From the NCBI GenBank assembly GCA_028753945.1, contig JAPNXP010000008.1:4588001-4652000 (forward strand): a stretch of 64,000 bases of DNA. The letters are read 5' to 3'. Below are positions 15,801-28,900 of this stretch, piece by piece; within the stretch, counting starts at the first letter, position 1, and every line of letters begins with the position of its first letter. The notes beneath the pieces are model-generated. The model had not been told where the DNA came from. It did no database searches and saw only the letters and a program-made list of their open reading frames with translations. A program made the translations under genes and the position numbers. This DNA is from Hexactinellida sp. DTS-2022. Taxonomy: Eukaryota > Porifera > Hexactinellida.

Positions 15801-18150
15801 TTCATTATATCCACCAATAACTTATTGAAAGCATTTGTCCTTTCTATTTCTAGCACATTCTACTCAAGTAGAACCTCGTCACGCATATAATATTGTACGC
15901 ATTTTGCGTATAATATATAGCACATTATACTATAGTTGACCTTCCTTTGGATCCGAAATTCATTATTTCCAACAATAACAGAATGAAAGCATTTATCCTT
16001 TCTATTTCTAGCACATTCTACTCAAGTAGAACCTCGTTACGCATATAATATTGTACGCATTTTGCGTACAATATATAGCACATTATACTATAGTTGACCT
16101 TCGTTTGGATTAGAAATTCATTATATCCACCAATAACTTATTGAAAGCATTTGTCCTTTCTATTTCTAGCACATTCTACTCAAGTAGAACCTCGTCACGC
16201 ATATAATATTGTACGCTTTTTGCGTACAATATATAGCACATTATACTATAGTTGACCTTCCTTTGGATCCGAAATTCATTATTTCCAACAATAACAGAAT
16301 GAAAGCATTTATCCTTTCTATTTCTAGCACATTCTACTCAAGTAGAACCTCGTTACGCATATAATATTGTACGCATTTTGCGTACAATATATAGCACATT
16401 ATACTATAGTTGACCTTCGTTTGGATTAGAAATTTATTATATTCACCAATAACAGATTGAAAGCATTTGTCCTTTCTATTTATAGCACATTCTACTCAAG
16501 TAGAACCTCGTCACGCATAATATTGTACGCTTTTTGCGTACAATATATAGCACATTATACTATAGTTGACCTTCCTTTGGATCCGAAATTCATTATTTCC
16601 AACAATAACAGAATGAAAGCATTTGTCCTTTCTATTTCTAGCACATTCTACTAAAGTAGAACCTGTTCACGCATATAATATTGTACGCTTTTTGCGTACA
16701 ATATATAGCACATTATACTATAGTTGACCTTCCTTTGGATCCGAAATTCATTATTTCCAACAATAACAGAATGAAAGCATTTATCCTTTCTATTTATAGC
16801 ACATTCTACTCAAGTCGAACCTCGTCAAGCATATAAAATTGTACGCATTTTGCGTACAATATATAGCACATTATAATATAGTTGACCTTCGTTTGGATTA
16901 GAAATTTATTATATTCACCATTAACAGATTGAAAGCATTTGTCCTTTCTATTTATAGCACATTCTACTCAAGTAGAACCTCGTCACGCATAATATTGTAC
17001 GCTTTTTGCGTACAATATATAGCGCATTATACTATAGTTGACCTTCCTTTGGATCCGAAATTCATTATTTCCAACAATAACAGAATGAAAGCATTTATCC
17101 TTTCTATTTATAGCACATTCTACTCAAGTCGAACCTCGTCAAGCATATAAAATTGTACGCATTTTGCGTACAATATATAGCACATTATACTATAGTTGAC
17201 CTTCGTTTGGATTAGAAATTTATTATATTCACCAATAACAGATTGAAAGCATTTGTCCTTTCTATTTATAGCACATTCTACTCAAGTAGAACCTCGTCAC
17301 GCATAATATTGTACGCTTTTTGCGTACAATATATAGCGCATTATACTATAGTTGACCTTCCTTTGGATCCGAAATTCATTATTTCCAACAATAACAGAAT
17401 GAAAGCATTTGTCCTTTCTATTTCTAGCACATTCTACTAAAGTAGAACCTCGTCACGCATATAATACTATAGTTGACCTTCCTTTGGATCCGAAATTCAT
17501 TATTTCCACCAATAACAGATTGAAAGCATTTGTCCTTTCTATTTATAGCACATTCTACTCAAGTAGAACCTCGTCACGCATATAATATTGTACGCATTTT
17601 GCGTATAATATATAGCACATTATACTATAGTTGACCTTCGTTTGGATTAGAAATTTATTATATTCACCAATAACTTATTGAAAGCATTTGTCCTTTCTAT
17701 TTATAGCACATTCTACTCAATTAGAACCTCGTCACGCATATAATATTGTACGCATTTTGCGTATAATATATAGCACATTATACTATAGTTGACCTTCCTT
17801 TGGATCCGAAATTCATTATTTCCAACAATAACTTATTGAAAGCATTTGTCCTTTCTATTTATAGCACATTCTACTAAAGTTGAACCTCGTCAAGCATATA
17901 ATATTGTACGCATTTTGCCTACAATATATAGCACATTATACTGTAGTTGACCTTCGATTGGATTCGCAATTTATTATATTCATCAATAACTAATTGAAAG
18001 CATTTGTCCTTTCTATTTATAGCACATTCTACTCAAGTAGAACCTCGTCAAACATATAATATTGTACGCATTTTGCGTACAATATATAACACATTATACT
18101 ATAGTTGACCTTCGTTTAGATTAGAAATTCATTATATCCACCAATAACTT
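6890..18150 (+). repeat. Higher-order repeat with 5,960-bp offset
   Basis: Rare variants recur at an offset of 5,960 bp: CACATTCTTCTCAATTAG near 6,897/12,857, 8,000/13,960 and 8,476/14,436; GTTGACTTTCG near 7,920/13,880 and 9,662/15,622; the hairpin deletion near 11,508/17,467; and TTTTGCCTAC near 11,957/17,917. Match is lost left of about 6,890/12,850 and right of about 12,190/18,150. About 5.3 kb is therefore duplicated with this offset. A one-base deletion near 10,810, relative to its partner near 16,770, shifts the offset to 5,959 downstream for part of the copy. Confidence 0.88.
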
Positions 18151-21100
18151 ATTGAAAGCATTTGTCTTTTCTATTTCTAGCACATTCTACTCAAGTAGAA
18201 CCTCGTCACGCATATAATATTGTACGCATTTTGCGTACAATATATAGCACATTATACTATAGTTGACCTTCGTTTGGATTCGAAATTTATTATATCCACC
18301 AATAACTTATTGAAAGCATTTGTCCTTTCTATTTATAGCACATTCTACTAAAGTAGAACCTCGTCACGCATATGATATTGTACGCATTTTGCGTACAATA
18401 TATAGCACATTATACTATAGTTGACCTTCGTTTGGATCCAAAATTCATTATTTCCACCAATAACTTATTGAAAGCATTTGTCCTTTCTATTTATAGCACA
18501 TTCTACTAAAGTTGAACCTCGTCAAGCATATAATATTGTACGCATTTTGCGTACAATATATAGCACATTATACTATAGTTGACCTTCGATTGGATTCGCA
18601 ATTTATTATATTCATCAATAACTAATTGAAAGCATTTGTCCTTTCTATTTATAGCACATTCTACTCAAGTAGAACCTCGTCAAACATATAATATTGTACG
18701 CATTTTGCGTACAATATATAGCACATTATACTATAGTTGACCTTCGTTTAGATTAGAAATTCATTATATCCACCAATAACTTATTGAAAGCATTTGTCCT
18801 TTCTATTTATAGCACATTCTACTAAAGTTGAACCTCGTCAAGCATATAATATTGTACGCATTTTGCGTACAATATATAGCACATTATACTATAGTTGACC
18901 TTCGATTGGATTCGCAATTTATTATATTCATCAATAACTAATTGAAAGCATTTGTCCTTTCTATTTATAGCACATTCTACTCAAGTAGAACCTCGTCAAA
19001 CATATAATATTGTACGCATTTTGCGTACAATATATAACACATTATACTATAGTTGACCTTCGTTTAGATTAGAAATTCATTATATCCACCAATAACTTAT
19101 TGAAAGCATTTGTCTTTTCTATTTCTAGCACATTCTACTCAAGTAGAACCTCGTCACGCATATAATATTGTACGCATTTTGCGTACAATATATAGCACAT
19201 TATACTATAGTTGACCTTCGTTTGGATTCGAAATTTATTATATCCACCAATAACTTATTGAAAGCATTTGTCCTTTCTATTTATAGCACATTCTACTAAA
19301 GTAGAACCTCGTCACGCATATGATATTGTACGCATTTTGCGTACAATATATAGCACATTATACTATAGTTGACCTTCGTTTGGATCCAAAATTCATTATT
19401 TCCACCAATAACTTATTGAAAGCATTTGTCCTTTCTATTTATAGCACATTCTACTAAAGTTGAACCTCGTCAAGCATATAATATTGTACGCATTTTGCGT
19501 ACAATATATAGCACATTATACTATAGTTGACCTTCGATTGGATTCGCAATTTATTATATTCATCAATAACTAATTGAAAGCATTTGTCCTTTCTATTTAT
19601 AGCACATTCTACTCAAGTAGAACCTCGTCAAACATATAATATTGTACGCATTTTGCGTACAATATATAGCACATTATAATATAGTTGACCTTCGTTTGGA
19701 TTAGAAATTTATTATATTCACCATTAACAGATTGAAAGCATTTGTCCTTTCTATTTATAGCACATTCTACTCAAGTAGAACCTCGTCACGCATAATATTG
19801 TACGCTTTTTGCGTACAATATATAGCGCATTATACTATAGTTGACCTTCCTTTGGATCCGAAATTCATTATTTCCAACAATAACAGAATGAAAGCATTTA
19901 TCCTTTCTATTTATAGCACATTCTACTCAAGTCGAACCTCGTCAAGCATATAAAATTGTACGCATTTTGCGTACAATATATAGCACATTATACTATAGTT
20001 GACCTTCGTTTGGATTAGAAATTTATTATATTCACCAATAACAGATTGAAAGCATTTGTCCTTTCTATTTATAGCACATTCTACTCAAGTAGAACCTCGT
20101 CACGCATAATATTGTACGCTTTTTGCGTACAATATATAGCGCATTATACTATAGTTGACCTTCCTTTGGATCCGAAATTCATTATTTCCAACAATAACAG
20201 AATGAAAGCATTTGTCCTTTCTATTTCTAGCACATTCTACTAAAGTAGAACCTCGTCACGCATATAATACTATAGTTGACCTTCCTTTGGATCCGAAATT
20301 CATTATTTCCACCAATAACAGATTGAAAGCATTTGTCCTTTCTATTTATAGCACATTCTACTCAAGTAGAACCTCGTCACGCATATAATATTGTACGCAT
20401 TTTGCGTATAATATATAGCACATTATACTATAGTTGACCTTCGTTTGGATTAGAAATTTATTATATTCACCAATAACTTATTGAAAGCATTTGTCCTTTC
20501 TATTTATAGCACATTCTACTCAATTAGAACCTCGTCACGCATATAATATTGTACGCATTTTGCGTATAATATATAGCACATTATACTATAGTTGACCTTC
20601 CTTTGGATCCGAAATTCATTATTTCCAACAATAACTTATTGAAAGCATTTGTCCTTTCTATTTATAGCACATTCTACTAAAGTTGAACCTCGTCAAGCAT
20701 ATAATATTGTACGCATTTTGCCTACAATATATAGCACATTATACTGTAGTTGACCTTCGATTGGATTCGCAATTTATTATATTCATCAATAACTAATTGA
20801 AAGCATTTGTCCTTTCTATTTATAGCACATTCTACTCAAGTAGAACCTCGTCAAACATATAATATTGTACGCATTTTGCGTACAATATATAACACATTAT
20901 ACTATAGTTGACCTTCGTTTAGATTAGAAATTCATTATATCCACCAATAACTTATTGAAAGCATTTGTCTTTTCTATTTCTAGCACATTCTACTCAAGTA
21001 GAACCTCGTCACGCATATAATATTGTACGCATTTTGCGTACAATATATAGCACATTATACTATAGTTGACCTTCGTTTGGATTCGAAATTTATTATATCC

Positions 21101-21630
21101 ACCAATAACTTATTGAAAGCATTTGTCCTTTCTATTTATAGCACATTCTACTAAAGTAGAACCTCGTCACGCATATGATATTGTACGCATTTTGCGTACA
21201 ATATATAGCACATTATACTATAGTTGACCTTCGTTTGGATCCAAAATTCATTATTTCCACCAATAACTTATTGAAAGCATTTGTCCTTTCTATTTATAGC
21301 ACATTCTACTAAAGTTGAACCTCGTCAAGCATATAATATTGTACGCATTTTGCGTACAATATATAGCACATTATACTATAGTTGACCTTCGATTGGATTC
21401 GCAATTTATTATATTCATCAATAACTAATTGAAAGCATTTGTCCTTTCTATTTATAGCACATTCTACTCAAGTAGAACCTCGTCAAACATATAATATTGT
21501 ACGCATTTTGCGTACAATATATAGCACATTATACTATAGTTGACCTTCGTTTAGATTAGAAATTCATTATATCCACCAATAACTTATTGAAAGCATTTGT
21601 CCTTTCTATTTATAGCACATTCTACTAAAG
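16850..21630 (+). repeat. Higher-order repeat with 2,803-bp offset
   Basis: Shared rare variants include CATTATAATATAG (about 16,872/19,675), the hairpin deletion (17,467/20,270), TTTTGCCTAC (17,917/20,720) and TATATAACACATT (about 18,086/20,889). The copies part at about 16,850/19,650 on the left and 18,828/21,631 on the right. This is a second, younger exchange superimposed on the 5,960-bp one. Confidence 0.82.
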
Positions 21631-22999
21631 TAGAACCTCGTCACGCATATGATATTGTACGCATTTTGCGTACAATATATAGCACATTATACTATAGTTG
21701 ACCTTCGTTTGGATTCGAAATTTATTATATCCACCAATAACAGATTGAAAGCTTTTGTCCTTTCTATTTATAGCACATTCTACTCAAGTAGAACCTCGTT
21801 ACGCATATAATATTGTACGCATTTTGCGTACAATATATAGCACATTATACTATAGTTGACCTTCGTTTGGATTCGAAATTTATTATATCCACCAATCACT
21901 TATTGAAAGCATTTGTCCTTTCTATTTATAGCACATTCTACTAAAGTAGAACCTTGTCACGCATATGATATTGTACGCATTTTGCGTACAATATATAGCA
22001 CATTATACTATAGTTGACCTTCGTTTGGATCCAAAATTCATTATTTCCACCAATAACTTATTGAAAGCATTTGTCCTTTCTATTTATAGCACATTCTACT
22101 AAAGTTGAAGCTCGTCAAGCATATAATATTGTACGCATTTTGCGTACAATATATAGCACATTATACTATAGTTGACTTTCGTTTAGATTAGAAATTCATT
22201 ATATCCACCAATAACTTATTGAAAGCATTTGTCTTTTCTATTTCTAGCACATTCTACTCAAGTAGAACCTCGTCACGCATATAATATTGTACGCATTTTG
22301 CGTACAATATATAGCACATTATACTATAGTTGACCTTCGTTTAGATTAGAAATTCATTATATCCACCAATAACTTATTGAAAGCATTTGTCCTTTCTATT
22401 TCTAGCACATTCTACTCAAGTAGAACCTCGTCACGCATATAATATTGTACGCATTTTGCGTATAATATATAGCACATTATACTATAGTTGACCTTCCTTT
22501 GGATCCGAAATTCATTATTTCCAACAATAACAGAATGAAAGCATTTATCCTTTCTATTTCTAGCACATTCTACTCAAGTAGAACCTCGTTACGCATATAA
22601 TATTGTACGCATTTTGCGTACAATATATAGCACATTATACTATAGTTGACCTTCGTTTGGATTAGAAATTCATTATATCCACCAATAACTTATTGAAAGC
22701 ATTTGTCCTTTCTATTTCTAGCACATTCTACTCAAGTAGAACCTCGTCACGCATATAATATTGTACGCTTTTTGCGTACAATATATAGCACATTATACTA
22801 TAGTTGACCTTCCTTTGGATCCGAAATTCATTATTTCCAACAATAACAGAATGAAAGCATTTATCCTTTCTATTTCTAGCACATTCTACTCAAGTAGAAC
22901 CTCGTTACGCATATAATATTGTACGCATTTTGCGTACAATATATAGCACATTATACTATAGTTGACCTTCGTTTGGATTAGAAATTTATTATATTCACC

Positions 23000-25900
23000 A
23001 ATAACAGATTGAAAGCATTTGTCCTTTCTATTTATAGCACATTCTACTCAAGTAGAACCTCGTCACGCATAATATTGTACGCTTTTTGCGTACAATATAT
23101 AGCACATTATACTATAGTTGACCTTCCTTTGGATCCGAAATTCATTATTTCCAACAATAACAGAATGAAAGCATTTGTCCTTTCTATTTCTAGCACATTC
23201 TACTAAAGTAGAACCTGTTCACGCATATAATATTGTACGCTTTTTGCGTACAATATATAGCACATTATACTATAGTTGACCTTCCTTTGGATCCGAAATT
23301 CATTATTTCCAACAATAACAGAATGAAAGCATTTATCCTTTCTATTTATAGCACATTCTACTCAAGTCGAACCTCGTCAAGCATATAAAATTGTACGCAT
23401 TTTGCGTACAATATATAGCACATTATAATATAGTTGACCTTCGTTTGGATTAGAAATTTATTATATTCACCAATAACAGATTGAAAGCATTTGTCCTTTC
23501 TATTTATAGCACATTCTACTCAAGTAGAACCTCGTCACGCATAATATTGTACGCTTTTTGCGTACAATATATAGCGCATTATACTATAGTTGACCTTCCT
23601 TTGGATCCGAAATTCATTATTTCCAACAATAACAGAATGAAAGCATTTATCCTTTCTATTTATAGCACATTCTACTCAAGTCGAACCTCGTCAAGCATAT
23701 AAAATTGTACGCATTTTGCGTACAATATATAGCACATTATACTATAGTTGACCTTCGTTTGGATTAGAAATTTATTATATTCACCAATAACAGATTGAAA
23801 GCATTTGTCCTTTCTATTTATAGCACATTCTACTCAAGTAGAACCTCGTCACGCATAATATTGTACGCTTTTTGCGTACAATATATAGCGCATTATACTA
23901 TAGTTGACCTTCCTTTGGATCCGAAATTCATTATTTCCAACAATAACAGAATGAAAGCATTTGTCCTTTCTATTTCTAGCACATTCTACTAAAGTAGAAC
24001 CTCGTCACGCATATAATACTATAGTTGACCTTCCTTTGGATCCGAAATTCATTATTTCCACCAATAACAGATTGAAAGCATTTGTCCTTTCTATTTATAG
24101 CACATTCTACTCAAGTAGAACCTCGTCACGCATATAATATTGTACGCATTTTGCGTATAATATATAGCACATTATACTATAGTTGACCTTCGTTTGGATT
24201 AGAAATTTATTATATTCACCAATAACTTATTGAAAGCATTTGTCCTTTCTATTTATAGCACATTCTACTCAATTAGAACCTCGTCACGCATATAATATTG
24301 TACGCATTTTGCGTATAATATATAGCACATTATACTATAGTTGACCTTCCTTTGGATCCGAAATTCATTATTTCCAACAATAACTTATTGAAAGCATTTG
24401 TCCTTTCTATTTATAGCACATTCTACTAAAGTTGAACCTCGTCAAGCATATAATATTGTACGCATTTTGCCTACAATATATAGCACATTATACTGTAGTT
24501 GACCTTCGATTGGATTCGCAATTTATTATATTCATCAATAACTAATTGAAAGCATTTGTCCTTTCTATTTATAGCACATTCTACTCAAGTAGAACCTCGT
24601 CAAACATATAATATTGTACGCATTTTGCGTACAATATATAGCACATTATACTATAGTTGACCTTCGTTTAGATTAGAAATTCATTATATCCACCAATAAC
24701 TTATTGAAAGCATTTGTCTTTTCTATTTCTAGCACATTCTACTCAAGTAGAACCTCGTCACGCATATAATATTGTACGCATTTTGCGTACAATATATAGC
24801 ACATTATACTATAGTTGACCTTCGTTTGGATTCGAAATTTATTATATCCACCAATAACTTATTGAAAGCATTTGTCCTTTCTATTTATAGCACATTCTAC
24901 TAAAGTAGAACCTCGTCACGCATATGATATTGTACGCATTTTGCGTACAATATATAGCACATTATACTATAGTTGACCTTCGTTTGGATCCAAAATTCAT
25001 TATTTCCACCAATAACTTATTGAAAGCATTTGTCCTTTCTATTTATAGCACATTCTACTAAAGTTGAACCTCGTCAAGCATATAATATTGTACGCATTTT
25101 GCGTACAATATATAGCACATTATACTATAGTTGACCTTCGATTGGATTCGCAATTTATTATATTCATCAATAACTAATTGAAAGCATTTGTCCTTTCTAT
25201 TTATAGCACATTCTACTCAAGTAGAACCTCGTCAAACATATAATATTGTACGCATTTTGCGTACAATATATAGCACATTATACTATAGTTGACCTTCGTT
25301 TAGATTAGAAATTCATTATATCCACCAATAACTTATTGAAAGCATTTGTCCTTTCTATTTATAGCACATTCTACTAAAGTTGAACCTCGTCACGCATATG
25401 ATATTGTACGCATTTTGCGTACAATATATAGCACATTATACTATAGTTGACCTTCGTTTGGATTCGAAATTTATTATATCCACCAATAACAGATTGAAAG
25501 CTTTTGTCCTTTCTATTTATAGCACATTCTACTCAAGTCGAACCTCGTCACGCATATAATATTGTACGCATTTTGCGTACAATATATAGCACATTATACT
25601 ATAGTTGACCTTCGTTTGGATTCGAAATTTATTATATCCACCAATAACTTATTGAAAGCATTTGTCCTTTCTATTTCTAGCACATTCTACTCAAGTAGAA
25701 CCTCGTTACGCATATAATATTGTACGCATTTTGCGTACAATATATAGCACATTATACTATAGTTGACCTTCGTTTGGATTCGAAATTTATTATATCCACC
25801 AATAACTTATTGAAAGCATTTATCCTTTCTATTTATAGCACATTCTACTAAAGTAGAACCTCGTCACGCATATGATATTGTACGCATTTTGCGTACAATA

Positions 25901-28900
25901 TATAGCACATTATACTATAGTTGACCTTCGTTTGGATCCAAAATTCATTATTTCCACCAATAACTTATTGAAAGCATTTGTCCTTTCTATTTCTAGCACA
26001 TTCTACTCAAGTAGAACCTCGTCACGCATATAATATTGTACGCATTTTGCGTACAATATATAGCACATTATACTATAGTTGACCTTCGTTTAGATTAGAA
26101 ATTCATTATATCCACCAATAACTTATTGAAAGCATTTGTCTTTTCTATTTATAGCACATTCTACTCAAGTAGAACCTCGTCACGCATATAATATTGTACG
26201 CATTTTGCGTATAATATATAGCACATTATACTATAGTTGACCTTCGTTTGGATTAGAAATTTATTATATTCACCAATAACTTATTGAAAGCATTTGTCCT
26301 TTCTATTTATAGCACATTCTACTCAATTAGAACCTCGTCACGCATATAATATTGTACGCATTTTGCGTATAATATATAGCACATTATACTATAGTTGACC
26401 TTCCTTTGGATCCGAAATTCATTATTTCCAACAATAACAGAATGAAAGCATTTATCCTTTCTATTTCTAGCACATTCTACTCAAGTAGAACCTCGTCACG
26501 CATATAATATTGTACGCTTTTTGCGTACAATATATAGCACATTATACTATAGTTGACCTTCCTTTGGATCCGAAATTCATTATTTCCAACAATAACAGAA
26601 TGAAAGCATTTATCCTTTCTATTTCTAGCACATTCTACTCAAGTAGAACCTCGTTACCAGAGGCGTAGCTAGGCCTGCATGAAGGTGCGGCACTGGTAGA
26701 TTATGGTTGCGGCATTTTCGCACTATAGTATTTTACTAATGGGCATTTTTGTGGGCACAAATTTTTAGGGTGCGGCCTGTGCCCCAAGTGCCGCACCCTT
26801 GCTACGCCTCTGCTCGTTACGCATATAATATTGTACGCATTTTGCGTACAATATATAGCACATTATACTATAGTTGACCTTCGTTTGGATTAGAAATTTA
26901 TTATATTCACCAATAACAGATTGAAAGCATTTGTCCTTTCTATTTATAGCACATTCTACTCAAGTAGAACCTCGTCACGCATAATATTGTACGCTTTTTG
27001 CGTACAATATATAGCACATTATACTATAGTTGACCTTCCTTTGGATCCGAAATTCATTATTTCCAACAATAACAGAATGAAAGCATTTGTCCTTTCTATT
27101 TATAGCACATTCTACTAAAGTAGAACCTCGTCACGCATATAATATTGTACGCTTTTTGCGTACAATATATAGCACATTATACTATAGTTGACCTTCCTTT
27201 GGATCCGAAATTCATTATTTCCAACAATAACAGAATGAAAGCATTTATCCTTTCTATTTATAGCACATTCTACTCAAGTCGAACCTCGTCAAGCATATAA
27301 AATTGTACGCATTTTGCGTACAATATATAGCACATTATACTATAGTTGACCTTCGTTTGGATTTGAAATTTATTATATTCACCAATAACAGATTGAAAGC
27401 ATTTGTCCTTTCTATTTATAGCACATTCTACTCAAGTAGAACCTCGTCACGCATAATATTGTACGCTTTTTGCGTACAATATATAGCGCATTATACTATA
27501 GTTGACCTTCCTTTGGATCCGAAATTCATTATTTCCAACAATAACAGAATGAAAGCATTTGTCCTTTCTATTTCTAGCACATTCTACTAAAGTAGAACCT
27601 CGTCACGCATATAATACTATAGTTGACCTTCCTTTGGATCCGAAATTCATTATTTCCACCAATAACTTATTGAAAGCATTTATCCTTTCTATTTATAGCA
27701 CATTCTACTCAAGTCGAACCTCGTCAAGCATATAAAATTGTACGCATTTTGCGTACAATATATAGCACATTATACTATAGTTGACCTTCGTTTGGATTAG
27801 AAATTTATTATATTCACCAATAACAGATTGAAAGCATTTGTCCTTTCTATTTATAGCACATTCTACTCAAGTAGAACCTCGTCACGCATAATATTGTACG
27901 CTTTTTGCGTACAATATATAGCGCATTATACTATAGTTGACCTTCCTTTGGATCCGAAATTCATTATTTCCAACAATAACAGAATGAAAGCATTTGTCCT
28001 TTCTATTTCTAGCACATTCTACTAAAGTAGAACCTCGTCACGCATATAATACTATAGTTGACCTTCCTTTGGATCCGAAATTCATTATTTCCACCAATAA
28101 CAGATTGAAAGCATTTGTCCTTTCTATTTATAGCACATTCTACTCAAGTAGAACCTCGTCACGCATATAATATTGTACGCATTTTGCGTATAATATATAG
28201 CACATTATACTATAGTTGACCTTCGTTTGGATTAGAAATTTATTATATTCACCAATAACTTATTGAAAGCATTTGTCCTTTCTATTTATAGCACATTCTA
28301 CTCAATTAGAACCTCGTCACGCATATAATATTGTACGCATTTTGCGTATAATATATAGCACATTATACTATAGTTGACCTTCCTTTGGATCCGAAATTCA
28401 TTATTTCCAACAATAACTTATTGAAAGCATTTGTCCTTTCTATTTATAGCACATTCTACTAAAGTTGAACCTCGTCAAGCATATAATATTGTACGCATTT
28501 TGCCTACAATATATAGCACATTATACTGTAGTTGACCTTCGATTGGATTCGCAATTTATTATATTCATCAATAACTAATTGAAAGCATTTGTCCTTTCTA
28601 TTTATAGCACATTCTACTCAAGTAGAACCTCGTCAAACATATAATATTGTACGCATTTTGCGTACAATATATAGCACATTATACTATAGTTGACCTTCGT
28701 TTAGATTAGAAATTCATTATATCCACCAATAACTTATTGAAAGCATTTGTCTTTTCTATTTCTAGCACATTCTACTCAAGTAGAACCTCGTCACGCATAT
28801 AATATTGTACGCATTTTGCGTACAATATATAGCACATTATACTATAGTTGACCTTCGTTTGGATTCGAAATTTATTATATCCACCAATAACTTATTGAAA

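Larger units (their letters stand above)
1..26657 (+). repeat. 158-bp tandem satellite array, left segment
   Basis: Head-to-tail copies of a monomer of about 158 bp run without a break from the first base, all in one orientation. Landmarks in each monomer, in order: TAGTTGACCTTCG, a GGAT-rich segment, ATTGAAAGCATTTGTCC, TATAGCACATTCTACT, AGTAGAACCTCGTC, and a hairpin whose arms are ATATTGTACGCA and TGCGTACAATAT. Monomers fall into recurring subtypes at the segment after TTGACCTTC (GTTTGGATTCG, CTTTGGATCCG, GATTGGATTCGC, GTTTAGATTAG, GTTTGGATCCA). The open frames of 65-95 codons in the array are translations of the repeat and are not genes. The array enters from outside the window, so its full length is unknown. 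Confidence 0.98.
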
